Source: Candidatus Thioglobus sp.
GTDB lineage: Bacteria > Pseudomonadota > Gammaproteobacteria > PS1 > Pseudothioglobaceae
Direction: 5' to 3'
Length of the DNA stretch: 64,000 nucleotides
Assembly: GCA_028345955.1 (NCBI GenBank)
Contig: JAOMEO010000001.1
Location: forward strand, 112,739-176,738
How positions within the stretch are numbered: position 1 is the stretch's first letter; each line of letters opens with the position of its first letter. This document shows positions 55,319-64,000 of the stretch, piece by piece. The notes beneath the pieces were generated by a model, which was given only the letters and a program-made list of their open reading frames with translations, had not been told where the DNA came from and did not search any database. A program made the translations under genes and the position numbers.

Positions 55319-55789
55319 CTATAGTGATTTAGAAAGTTTGGAAAGCATGTCTTTATGCGTCTTGGCATCAACTTCTTTCTCTAAGACAGAATTAACGCCC
55401 CGCATAACTAAAGTTGAAACTTGGCCTTTTAGTTCATTACGTGCTTTGACAATTTCTTGATCAAGCTCAGCCTTCGCATGCACTTTAATCTTGTCCGCCT
55501 CTTCAGAGGCCGCACCTTTAGCATTATCAATCATGACGTTTGCTTGTTTGTCTGCATTAGCAATAATATCAGCTGCTTGGTTTTTAGTGTTGGCTAGTAG
55601 CTCTTCAGAATTTTGCTTAGCTTGTGCATGCTCTTCTTTACCACGCTCAGCTGCTTGAAGACCATCTTCAATGCTCTTCTTACGTGCAGCCATCGCTTCA
55701 ACAAGTGGTGGCCAGATAAACTTCATACAAAACCAGACAAACATCGCAAACATGATTGTTTCTCCGACTAGCGTAAGGTTAATATTCAT
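55319..55789 (-). CDS. atpF: F1Fo ATP synthase subunit b
   Basis: 156 residues: one membrane helix near the N-terminus ([23 protein letters not shown]) and a long charged helix rich in A, E and K that dimerises as the peripheral stalk. Lies between atpE and atpH. Confidence 0.95.
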   Translation of the reverse strand: MNINLTLVGETIMFAMFVWFCMKFIWPPLVEAMAARKKSIEDGLQAAERGKEEHAQAKQNSEELLANTKNQAADIIANADKQANVMIDNAKGAASEEADKIKVHAKAELDQEIVKARNELKGQVSTLVMRGVNSVLEKEVDAKTHKDMLSKLSKSL

Positions 55790-55821
55790 AGCTAAATACC
55801 TTTATTTATTAAAAAAACAAA

Positions 55822-56067
<246 letters not shown>

Positions 56068-56099
56068 TTACTCCTACATATAAAAACTACTAAAAAAAA

Positions 56100-57280
<1,181 letters not shown>

Positions 57281-57331
57281 TTTTTTCCCCTTTTTTTTCG
57301 ATAACTACCCTGCCCGATACACAAACGCAAC

Positions 57332-57359
57332 ATTATACAATCTTACGCTAAAGAGTCAA
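57332..57359 (-). promoter_or_regulatory. promoter of the atp operon
   Basis: On the minus strand TTGACT and a perfect TATAAT are 16 bases apart, placing the start about 45 bases before atpI. A good sigma-70 match in the right place. Confidence 0.7.
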
Positions 57360-57489
57360 GCCTTCCAAGTATAAATTATTGACTACGAATCAACTTTTTT
57401 GTGGCCAATATAGCCATTCTTAAAAGATATTAAAATCTGTTTTTTTTATAAACACATTGTGAGTCTGGATTAGTTTGAAGTTGGACTAT

Positions 57490-59151
57490 TTAAACACTTG
57501 CTTTAATCATTTCTGCTGCAGCTATTCTTGTTTTTTCACTGATTTTAATTCCACCTAAAATTCGAGCTACTTCATCGGTTCGTTGTTCCTGATTGAGTGC
57601 TGAGACTTGTGTAAATGTTGAGCCACTTTGTTGAATCTTGATAACCTTCAAGTGCTCTTTTCCTTGAGCAGCAACTTGTGCCAGATGGGTGACACAAATA
57701 ATTTGATATCGATCCGATAGCTTTTTAAGAAGCTGTCCAACAATTTCTGCAACCGAACCACTAATACCAACATCAACCTCATCAAAAACGATGCTTGGTG
57801 TAAGCTCGGTTTTACTAGTTACTACTGACAGTGCCAGTGAGATGCGTGACAACTCTCCTCCAGAAGCTACCTTGCTTAAAGGCTTAAGATCTTGGCCGAC
57901 ATTGGTTTTCACATGAATAATAATTTCTTCGTTTCCATTTGACCTTATTGAATCTTTATAAGAATTAAGACAAAAGAGAATCTCACTGCCTGGCATGCCT
58001 AAGTCTTGCATTAAGTCAGTCACTTTTTCTGAAAGAGACACACTGGCACGTTGTCTTTTCTCACTCAGTCTTTTTGATTTTTTGAAGTAGTTTTTTTCGA
58101 GCTGCTTCTGTTTTATCAATAATTCTTCTAACTTATGAGAAGAAGTGTCGAATGCATTGAGTTGATTTTGAATACTATTTTGTGCATTTAATAATTCTGG
58201 AATTTGACAACGATGTTTTCTACCCAAGTCATGCAAAATATTAATTCTTGTCTCCAAATCATTGACATTAGCTTCTTGACCGCTTACTTTACTTAGATAA
58301 TTCGTTAAATCATAAATACTTTCTTGAACTTGAACTTGAGCATTTGACAACAAAGATTGAATTATCTCCAGACGATCGTCAAACTCTCTCGCTTGGCGGA
58401 TAACATCTTCTGCCTCTATCAAAACATTATTTACACCCAATTCATCATCCAGAGATTCAAGTATCTTAGAAATTTTTTCAATCAACAAACTGGCATTACT
58501 TGATATTTTGTAGTTATTTTCGATGCTATTTAATTCATCTTGGTCAAGCTGACACTGAATAAGCTCCTCAAGCTGATGATTTAATAAGTCTTTTTGTGCA
58601 GACAAAAGCTCATTACTGTTTTTCAAATCATCAACCTCTTGTAAGACTTGTCTGTAGCCATGAACAATGGTATTGATCTCTTTACAAAGATTATGAGTAT
58701 CCGCAAAGTCATCTAGAATAATACGATGCTGGTGATTACGTAGTAGCAGTTGATGTTCATTTTGACCATGCATATCGATCAAATGACTACCAACATGTCT
58801 CAAAGTTGACAAAGTCACATTACTTCCATTCACATAAGCCCTAGACTTACCATCAGATCCTAAAACTCTCCTCAAAATACATTCATTGCCATCTTCCAAA
58901 TCAAGATCTTCAAGGACAGACTGAATACTTTGATTACCTTCAAGACTAAATGTTGCAATAATTTCTGCTTTACTTTTCCCATGTCGTACCAACGCAGCAT
59001 CTGAACGTCCACCGATAGCTAAGTTGAGTGCTTGAACTATGATTGATTTACCAGCGCCCGTTTCTCCAGTTACAACAGTCATACCATGTAGAAACTCTAT
59101 ATTTAGGTCTTCTACAACCACTAAATTTTTTACAAATAGTTGATCTAGCAT
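57490..59151 (-). CDS. recN: DNA repair protein RecN
   Basis: 553 residues, an SMC-like ATPase. Walker A GETGAGKSIIVQAL near residue 30, long coiled-coil arms in the middle, then the signature VASGGELSRISLAL near 430 and Walker B SIVFDEVDVGISG. Acts in double-strand break repair. The gene follows nadK by 12 bases; recN-nadK divergent from grpE is the classical gammaproteobacterial order. Confidence 0.96.
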   Translation of the reverse strand: MLDQLFVKNLVVVEDLNIEFLHGMTVVTGETGAGKSIIVQALNLAIGGRSDAALVRHGKSKAEIIATFSLEGNQSIQSVLEDLDLEDGNECILRRVLGSDGKSRAYVNGSNVTLSTLRHVGSHLIDMHGQNEHQLLLRNHQHRIILDDFADTHNLCKEINTIVHGYRQVLQEVDDLKNSNELLSAQKDLLNHQLEELIQCQLDQDELNSIENNYKISSNASLLIEKISKILESLDDELGVNNVLIEAEDVIRQAREFDDRLEIIQSLLSNAQVQVQESIYDLTNYLSKVSGQEANVNDLETRINILHDLGRKHRCQIPELLNAQNSIQNQLNAFDTSSHKLEELLIKQKQLEKNYFKKSKRLSEKRQRASVSLSEKVTDLMQDLGMPGSEILFCLNSYKDSIRSNGNEEIIIHVKTNVGQDLKPLSKVASGGELSRISLALSVVTSKTELTPSIVFDEVDVGISGSVAEIVGQLLKKLSDRYQIICVTHLAQVAAQGKEHLKVIKIQQSGSTFTQVSALNQEQRTDEVARILGGIKISEKTRIAAAEMIKASV

Positions 59152-59163
59152 AGTTTAAGCGTC

Positions 59164-59982
59164 TTAAACTTTGTGACCCCAGTGCAACTTTGAACGAATA
59201 ATTTTAAAATAGTCATAGCCCTTTGGATGTATTAAGTGAATAAAATTATCATGTTGTCTAACACGAAGACTGTCTCCCAACAAAATTGAAAAAGAGGCTT
59301 GACCATCAAAGCTAACGGTAGCCTTGTCGTCTGAATCTATCAGTGAAATCAACACTTCACTTTCTCCATGAAGAATAAAGGGTCTATGGCTCATCGTATG
59401 AGGACTTATTGATACCAAGCAAATCGTATTAACACTTGGGTGCATAATAGGCCCTCCGCTGGACAATGCATATGCAGTAGATCCAGTAGGTGTCGTCACT
59501 ATCATCCCATCTGCACGTTGTTTATTAACAAAATCACCATCAACGAATAATTCAAATTCAATCATTCTAGGGGTTTCATTGCGATGCACGACCACCTCAT
59601 TGAAAGCCAAATGTTGAGATAAGATCTTGCCATCTCGCTCAACTTGACAGCTCAACAAAGCCCTTTCCTCTTTTATATACTCACCACTTAAAATGTCACT
59701 TACTACAGTCATCATAGACTCAACAGAAACATCAGCTAAAAATCCGAGTCTGCCGAGATTAATACCAAGAATAGGGATGTTACTATCAACATAAGTTCTT
59801 GCTGAACTAAGAATTGAACCGTCACCACCGACAACAATAATCAAGTCTGCACTTTTCTCAATGGCTTTCTCATCTTCTACAAGTAACACACCTAGTTCTT
59901 TAAGAAAAGCACCTAACTCCCTTGCAGTTTCTTCACTGGTAATATCTTCTCGTTTAGTTATAATGCCAATTGTATTAAACAT
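59164..59982 (-). CDS. nadK: NAD kinase
   Basis: 272 residues. The GGDGS motif is in IVVGGDGSILSSARTY near residue 52, with ILGINLGRLGFLADV after it, FNEVVVHRNE near 130 and TPTGSTAYALSSGGPIMHP near 165. Phosphorylates NAD to NADP. Divergent from grpE across 64 bases. Confidence 0.96.
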   Translation of the reverse strand: MFNTIGIITKREDITSEETARELGAFLKELGVLLVEDEKAIEKSADLIIVVGGDGSILSSARTYVDSNIPILGINLGRLGFLADVSVESMMTVVSDILSGEYIKEERALLSCQVERDGKILSQHLAFNEVVVHRNETPRMIEFELFVDGDFVNKQRADGMIVTTPTGSTAYALSSGGPIMHPSVNTICLVSISPHTMSHRPFILHGESEVLISLIDSDDKATVSFDGQASFSILLGDSLRVRQHDNFIHLIHPKGYDYFKIIRSKLHWGHKV

Positions 59983-60046
59983 AGGTCTTGAAATATTCGA
60001 AAGAGTGACTACATAACATGGTAAATATACATTAGTTTATTAAATA

Positions 60047-60592
60047 ATGACAAAAAAGAAAAAACAAAAACAGCAAAAAGAAGAGCATATTGAGACTAAA
60101 GACGAAGCTTCAATCACCAATGAAAAATCTCTTGATCTAGAAGCTCAGCTTGCTGAAGCCCAGCAATCAGCAAAAGATAATTGGGACAAGTTATTACGCT
60201 CTCAAGCTGAAATGGAAAATCTAAAAAGACGTACTGCAAAAGACCTCGAAAAAGCTCATAAATATGCTTTGGATGGCTTTGTAAAAGCACTTTTAGAAGT
60301 GAAAGATTCACTATCTATGGGTCTCAAATCTGCAATGGATAAAAATGCAACCCTTGAACATACTATTGAAGGTCTAGAATTAACCAATAAAGTTTTTGAC
60401 TTAACTCTCGAAAAGTTTGGAGTTGAAACCGTTGATCCCATGGGTGAGATATTTAATCCAGAGCTCCACGAAGCAGTTACTATGGTGCCAATGCCTGACA
60501 AAAAATCAAACACGGTCCTAGAAGTTGTACAAGTAGGATTTACTCTTAATGATCGACTAGTTCGACCAGCAATGGTGATTGTTGTTCAATAA
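60047..60592 (+). CDS. grpE: nucleotide exchange factor GrpE
   Basis: 181 residues. A lysine/glutamate-rich, disordered N-terminus leads into the dimerising coiled coil ([24 protein letters not shown]) and the C-terminal beta domain ([30 protein letters not shown]). It releases ADP from DnaK. dnaK, its frequent downstream neighbour, is not here; a probable terminator follows. Confidence 0.96.
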   Translation: MTKKKKQKQQKEEHIETKDEASITNEKSLDLEAQLAEAQQSAKDNWDKLLRSQAEMENLKRRTAKDLEKAHKYALDGFVKALLEVKDSLSMGLKSAMDKNATLEHTIEGLELTNKVFDLTLEKFGVETVDPMGEIFNPELHEAVTMVPMPDKKSNTVLEVVQVGFTLNDRLVRPAMVIVVQ

Positions 60593-60625
60593 ATAGGCAA
60601 TATTCTAGTTTTTTATAAACTTCAG

Positions 60626-60673
60626 GAAAAAGCATTGTTTTTCGATAAAAAACAACAATAAATGCCTTTTTTT
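60626..60673 (+). terminator. probable terminator downstream of grpE
   Basis: GCATTGTTTTT pairs imperfectly with AAAAAACAACAATAAATGC around a short CGAT loop and is followed by a run of seven Ts. The stem is AT-rich with small bulges, so strength is uncertain. Confidence 0.5.
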
Positions 60674-60963
60674 GACAAATATTCACCTTTATTATACTTT
60701 TTTTACTTATTTTTCGCATTTATTTGGCATTATTTGACTAATTTGCCGCATTTTTATCAAAATATAGGCTTTTCTCATTAAAAATGAAGTTTTTAGGGTT
60801 AAATAATAGCATTTATCTTTAATATATTTGCTTGAGTTTATGTTGGCTTGACATATAACAAGCAATGCTTTATATTTTCTTCATACTCAAGTCGGCAGGC
60901 AGTGAGCAAAAAAAGGCGTGTGCCTAGTAAAGGATTTTTAGCAACTTAAATACGGAACAGTTT
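60674..60963 (+). other. AT-rich intergenic region upstream of the monooxygenase operon
   Basis: After the grpE terminator, about 290 bases without an ORF of note. The first part is extremely T-rich on the plus strand. The second part holds the promoter at 60848-60876, an inverted repeat CTTGAGT (60831) / ACTCAAG (60885) around it, and an 80-base leader with some G/C-rich stretches (GTCGGCAGGCAG, GGCGTGTGCC). I recognise no riboswitch family. Confidence 0.5.
60848..60876 (+). promoter_or_regulatory. strong sigma-70-type promoter of the hydrolase/flavin reductase/monooxygenase operon
   Basis: A perfect TTGACA and TATATT are exactly 17 bases apart. The inverted repeat CTTGAGT/ACTCAAG flanks the pair, possibly an operator. 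The predicted leader is about 80 bases. Confidence 0.75.
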
Positions 60964-61809
60964 GTGCGTGACTTGGGAAAACACAATCTAAAGGTTGTAT
61001 CTACTTTTTATACTAAAGATGGTACTGCCTTTAAATCTTACGGAGATCAAACTTCTTCTTTGATTTTTATTCATGGCGTTGGCATGAGGGGAGATGTGTG
61101 GTCTCCACAGGTTGAATACTTTTCTAACGACTATCAAGTTATAACATATGACTTTCTTGGCCATGGTGAAAGCCCTTTGCCCCCAGAAGAGCCCATACTT
61201 GATCATTACGTGGAACAGCTTAACAATCTTCTCAAGTACCTTGACCTTTCTTTAATTTCTTTGGTGGGACATTCTATGGGAGCGCTCATCAGCGTTGCCT
61301 TTGCAATCAAGTACCCTGATAAAGTTAAAGCTCTTGTGCCAATAAATATTGCATTCAATCGAAGTAAAGAGGCTCAAAAAGAAGTCTTAAATAGAGCCAA
61401 TAAAATCTTACAAACCAACAAAATACTTAATATTGAACAAACATTAGAACGCTGGTTTAAAAACAATACAAGCGCAGATGACTTAAAAAGGATAGACAAA
61501 GTTCGTAACTGGTTAGCGAATACATCGCCACAAGGTTATGGCAGGGCTTATAGACTGTTTGCCTTATCTGACAAAGTTTTTCTAAATAAGCTATCCCGTT
61601 TAAGTCCTCCTGTACTATACTTAACGGGAGAGGAGGATCCAAATTCTACTCCCGCCATGTCCCAACAAATGGCAGAGGAAACGCCCAATGGTTCCAGCTA
61701 CTCTCTTATTGGTGAAGCACATATGATGTCCTATATTGCAGCTGACAAAGTTAACCCAGTCATTGAACAATTTTTTATTGACTCCGAAAAAGAAAATCCT
61801 GATGAATAA
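60964..61809 (+). CDS. alpha/beta hydrolase
   Basis: 281 residues starting with GTG. The oxyanion stretch IFIHGVGMRG lies near residue 35, nucleophile elbow GHSMGA near 103, acid in LTGEEDPNSTP near 222 and histidine in IGEAHMMSY near 250. It is the first gene of an operon with a flavin reductase, a luciferase-like monooxygenase and an aldehyde dehydrogenase. It may hydrolyse an ester or lactone made by the monooxygenase (inference). It overlaps the flavin reductase gene by 8 bases. Confidence 0.82.
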   Translation: MRDLGKHNLKVVSTFYTKDGTAFKSYGDQTSSLIFIHGVGMRGDVWSPQVEYFSNDYQVITYDFLGHGESPLPPEEPILDHYVEQLNNLLKYLDLSLISLVGHSMGALISVAFAIKYPDKVKALVPINIAFNRSKEAQKEVLNRANKILQTNKILNIEQTLERWFKNNTSADDLKRIDKVRNWLANTSPQGYGRAYRLFALSDKVFLNKLSRLSPPVLYLTGEEDPNSTPAMSQQMAEETPNGSSYSLIGEAHMMSYIAADKVNPVIEQFFIDSEKENPDE

Positions 61810-62749
61810 AGAAGAAATGCGTAACTTCCGACAAGCGCTTGGTTCATTTCCAACTGGAGTTACTGTTGTCACAACTCTAGATAAAGACTCTAAACCGATA
61901 GGTTTTACTGCCAATTCTTTTACTTCTGTTTCGCTTGAACCACATTTAATCCTAGTATGTATTGACAAAGCTTCTTTCAATATAGAGGCCTTTTCTAATG
62001 GTAATTATTTCGCGGTCAGTATCCTCTCAGAAAGCCAACACCAAATTTCTAATACTTTTGCTCTCCCTGCAACAGATCGATTTGACCAGATTAACTGGGA
62101 GCCTAAAATCACTGGCAGCCCAATAATAAATGAATCCGTTGCATGGTTTGACTGCAAAAAGGATAGTTTTATAGACGCCGGTGACCATTTCATTCTTATT
62201 GGACAAGTTCAGGCGTTCGATAGCTCAACACAGACACCATTGGTTTATTTGCGTGGAAATTATGTGAACCTAGGCCTTGAAAAGAAAATGCTACTAGCCA
62301 TGGAGAACGAAGAAACTAAAATACTTGTTGGTGCACTAATTGAATGGCGCAAAAAGATATTCTTGCTCAAGGATGAATCAAACGACGTTCTATATTTTCC
62401 TTCAGCGACTAGGCTTGGTTCTGTTGATGACGATAACAGCCTTCTGGGAAAACTACAAAAACTAAAGATTTCAATCACTGAACATTACCTTTTCTCAGTT
62501 TTTGAAAACAGTGATGATAAAACTAGCCTCATATATTACCGCGCCCAAGTTGAAGACGGATCTTATGTCACTGCTGGTCAATTTTATGAGTTTGATACGG
62601 TTCCCTTTGAACATCTCGCAGACGAACCGAGTAGAATAATGCTTAAACGCTATATTGTGGAGAGAGAATTAAACGCTTTTGGTATATTTGTTGGCAAAGA
62701 AACTGAAGGAAAAGTTGAGGCAATTACAAAAACAAACAATAATTTATAG
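61802..62749 (+). CDS. flavin reductase-like domain protein with a C-terminal Nudix-like extension
   Basis: 315 residues from the ATG at 61802 (MNKEEMRNFRQALGSFPTGV), chosen over the track start at 61736, which would add 22 residues inside the hydrolase gene. The first ~160 residues are an HpaC/RutF-type flavin reductase (GVTVVTT, GFTANSFTSVSLEPHLILVCID, GRV-like end VYLRGNYVNLG). The remaining ~150 residues resemble a Nudix-type fold (ILVGALIEWRKKIFLLKDE; ITEHYLFSVFENSDDK), but I see no Nudix box. It should supply reduced FMN to the luciferase-like monooxygenase encoded 8 bases downstream. The extension's purpose is unknown. Confidence 0.75.
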   Translation: MNKEEMRNFRQALGSFPTGVTVVTTLDKDSKPIGFTANSFTSVSLEPHLILVCIDKASFNIEAFSNGNYFAVSILSESQHQISNTFALPATDRFDQINWEPKITGSPIINESVAWFDCKKDSFIDAGDHFILIGQVQAFDSSTQTPLVYLRGNYVNLGLEKKMLLAMENEETKILVGALIEWRKKIFLLKDESNDVLYFPSATRLGSVDDDNSLLGKLQKLKISITEHYLFSVFENSDDKTSLIYYRAQVEDGSYVTAGQFYEFDTVPFEHLADEPSRIMLKRYIVERELNAFGIFVGKETEGKVEAITKTNNNL

Positions 62750-62757
62750 GATCTGAA

Positions 62758-63795
62758 ATGGACTTTTCTTTTTTTGCACATATGGAACGTATTGACAAGA
62801 GTCAATCTCAAACACGCCTCTATGAAGAATTTATCGAACTCTGCTTGTTGGCAGAAAAGGGTGGTTTTAGTACCATATGGAATGGTGAACATCACGGTAT
62901 GAACTTCACTATTGCCCCTAACCCTTTCACTAATTTGGTTGACTTATCTCACCGTACAAACAGTATAAAACTTGGGACAGCGACCATTGTTGCGCCATTC
63001 TGGCATCCAATCAAGTTAGCTGAAGAAACTGCAATGGCCGATATTATTACTAAAGGTCGTCTACAGCTTGGTCTCGCTAGGGGTGCATACTCCTTTGAAT
63101 ATGATAGGTTGGCTGATGGGATAGACCCTTTTAATGCTGGTGGTGCACTTCGAGAAATAGTGCCTGCAATTAAAGCAATTTGGAAGGGCGACTATGCACA
63201 TGATGGTGAGCACTGGTCTTTTCCAAAAACGACTAGCTCTCCTAAGCCATATCAAGACCCACACCCACCAATCTGGATTGCGGCAAGAGGTCAAAATTCC
63301 CATGATTTTGCGCTAGAAAATGATTGTAATGTTCAAGTAACACCGCTATGGTTAGGTGACGAAGAAGTTGAATCTTTGATGGAACGATTTAACAAAGCCT
63401 GTGAATCGTACCCTACAAAACCAAGGCCTAAAATAATGGTACTTCGCCACACTTTTGTAGCTGAAACAGAAACAGAATTAGTTCAAGGCGCAAAAGATGT
63501 TTCCAGGTTCTATTGTTACTTCGGAGCCTGGTTCAAGAACGAAAGACCCATTGAACAAGGACTTATTAAAAAACTTAGTGAAGAAGAAATGTCAAAAATT
63601 GAGATGTATTCACCTGAAAATATGCGTAAAAATAGTATTATTGGTACACCTGAGGAAGTTATTAAGCGAATTAAATTCTGCGAAAAACTTGGCTATGATG
63701 AATACAGCTATTGGGTTGATAGCAGCATGAGCTTTGATAAGAAAAAGAAATCGTTAGAACTTTTTATTAATAAAGTAATGCCAGAATTTACTTAA
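62758..63795 (+). CDS. luciferase-like (LLM class) flavin-dependent monooxygenase
   Basis: 345 residues of the bacterial luciferase family TIM barrel. Landmarks are LAEKGGFSTIWNGEHHG near residue 30, IKLGTATIVAPFWHPIKLAEE near 72, GRLQLGLARGAYSFEYD near 102 and IIGTPEEVIKRIKF near 300. It would use reduced FMN from the adjacent reductase and oxygen to oxidise an aldehyde, ketone or C-S/C-N compound. It is followed 16 bases later by an aldehyde dehydrogenase. Light emission is not suggested: there is no luxAB-type pair. Substrate unknown. Confidence 0.86.
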   Translation: MDFSFFAHMERIDKSQSQTRLYEEFIELCLLAEKGGFSTIWNGEHHGMNFTIAPNPFTNLVDLSHRTNSIKLGTATIVAPFWHPIKLAEETAMADIITKGRLQLGLARGAYSFEYDRLADGIDPFNAGGALREIVPAIKAIWKGDYAHDGEHWSFPKTTSSPKPYQDPHPPIWIAARGQNSHDFALENDCNVQVTPLWLGDEEVESLMERFNKACESYPTKPRPKIMVLRHTFVAETETELVQGAKDVSRFYCYFGAWFKNERPIEQGLIKKLSEEEMSKIEMYSPENMRKNSIIGTPEEVIKRIKFCEKLGYDEYSYWVDSSMSFDKKKKSLELFINKVMPEFT

Positions 63796-63811
63796 GAAAA
63801 AAGGAAGCCGA

Positions 63812-64000
63812 ATGGAACAATTTCAACACTATATTAACGGTAAATTTAGTAGTGGAGTAGATTACTTCGAAACACTTAACCCAGCCAATGGAAAACCTTG
63901 GGCAACCTTTCCTGCAGCCAACGAAGAAGAGTCAAATATGGCAATTGAATCTGCCCATGATGCTCTATATAAAGGCCCATGGTCTGAATATACAGCAACT
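63812..64000 (+). CDS. aldehyde dehydrogenase, 5' part only
   Basis: A frame cut by the right edge and not in the ORF track. It begins MEQFQHYINGKFSSGVDYF and continues TLNPANGKPWATFPAANEEE, the N-terminal pattern of the ALDH superfamily (INGKF...NPANG). A ribosome site (AAGGAAG) precedes the ATG, 16 bases after the monooxygenase stop. It is probably the fourth gene of the operon and would oxidise the aldehyde formed by the monooxygenase or hydrolase. The active site lies outside the window. Confidence 0.8.
   Translation, partial: MEQFQHYINGKFSSGVDYFETLNPANGKPWATFPAANEEESNMAIESAHDALYKGPWSEYTAT

Noticed and set aside
60891-60960. Riboswitch or structured RNA leader before the monooxygenase operon
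   Set aside because: Some short G/C-rich complementary bits are present, but I could not build a convincing conserved fold or match a known class.
61621-61980. 119-residue minus-strand ORF
   Set aside because: Antisense to the hydrolase/flavin reductase junction, where the plus-strand frames have recognisable motifs.
62758-63795. Bioluminescence luciferase (LuxA)
   Set aside because: Only one luciferase-family gene, no LuxB partner or fatty-acid reductase genes; the wider LLM family fits better.

Overview
The window looks like a chromosomal piece of an AT-rich, compact gammaproteobacterium. The housekeeping block supports this: topA-smg, rpmH-rnpA-yidD-yidC, kdsC (so an LPS-making, Gram-negative cell), a complete atpIBEFHAGDC operon, and recN-nadK divergent from grpE. 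Short gaps, start/stop overlaps and a wealth of genes for quaternary amines and other marine osmolytes fit a streamlined ocean bacterium, perhaps of the SUP05/Arctic96BD-19 (Thioglobaceae) type. That placement is inference only. I see no tRNA, rRNA, insertion sequence or CRISPR array.

Layout. (A) 1-9 kb: a catabolic cluster with an MttB-family methyltransferase, two SDRs, a DapA-family lyase, an aldehyde dehydrogenase and an amine/amino-acid oxidase on the plus strand. Divergent from it are a second aldehyde dehydrogenase and an M19 dipeptidase cut by the window edge. (B) 9-14 kb: a D-cysteine desulfhydrase/cysteate-lyase-type PLP enzyme and a glycine-betaine-type ABC importer (proX-proV-proW order) with a terminator between the binding protein and the rest. 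(C) 14-20 kb: an alpha/beta hydrolase, a quinone-oxidoreductase-type dehydrogenase, a DddP-like M24 protein and a dimethylglycine/sarcosine dehydrogenase-like flavoprotein. (D) 19.7-34.4 kb: two operons under what looks like one LacI-family repressor encoded inside them. One holds a sugar-type ABC binding protein, two permeases and a double SnoaL/NTF2-fold protein. The other holds the importer's probable ATPase and ten further genes: three more SnoaL/NTF2-like proteins, a HisD/HpsN-like dehydrogenase, an SDR, the repressor, a bicupin, a MetE-like protein, an alpha/beta hydrolase and an RraA-like protein. Both promoters carry a pair of near-identical palindromes (TTGCATNCGNATGCAA type) exactly 54 bp apart. 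This is the best candidate for an undescribed catabolic system. (E) 34.5-39.5 kb: a carnitine-to-glycine-betaine module with a GlxA/CdhR-type AraC regulator, a BKACE/dehydrocarnitine cleavage enzyme, a fused carnitine dehydrogenase-thioesterase, and a convergent second MttB-family protein. (F) 39.6-42.2 kb: an SDR and a PlsC-like acyltransferase paired with an LplT-like MFS protein.

(G) 42.2-60.6 kb is conserved core: trpF-trpB (no trpA alongside), topA-smg, a 302-bp gap with a perfect DnaA box, rpmH-rnpA-yidD-yidC-kdsC-ogt, the ATP synthase operon, recN-nadK and grpE. (H) 60.6-64 kb: after a likely grpE terminator and a strong sigma-70-type promoter comes a flavin monooxygenase operon (alpha/beta hydrolase, flavin reductase with an extra C-terminal domain, luciferase-like monooxygenase, and an aldehyde dehydrogenase cut by the right edge).

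How the genes may work together (inference): osmolytes such as carnitine and betaines are imported by the betaine transporter. Carnitine is cut to glycine betaine by the module in E. Demethylation would run through MttB-family proteins and the dimethylglycine-dehydrogenase-like flavoprotein, feeding one-carbon and amino-acid metabolism. The substrate of the LacI-controlled system in D cannot be named from sequence.
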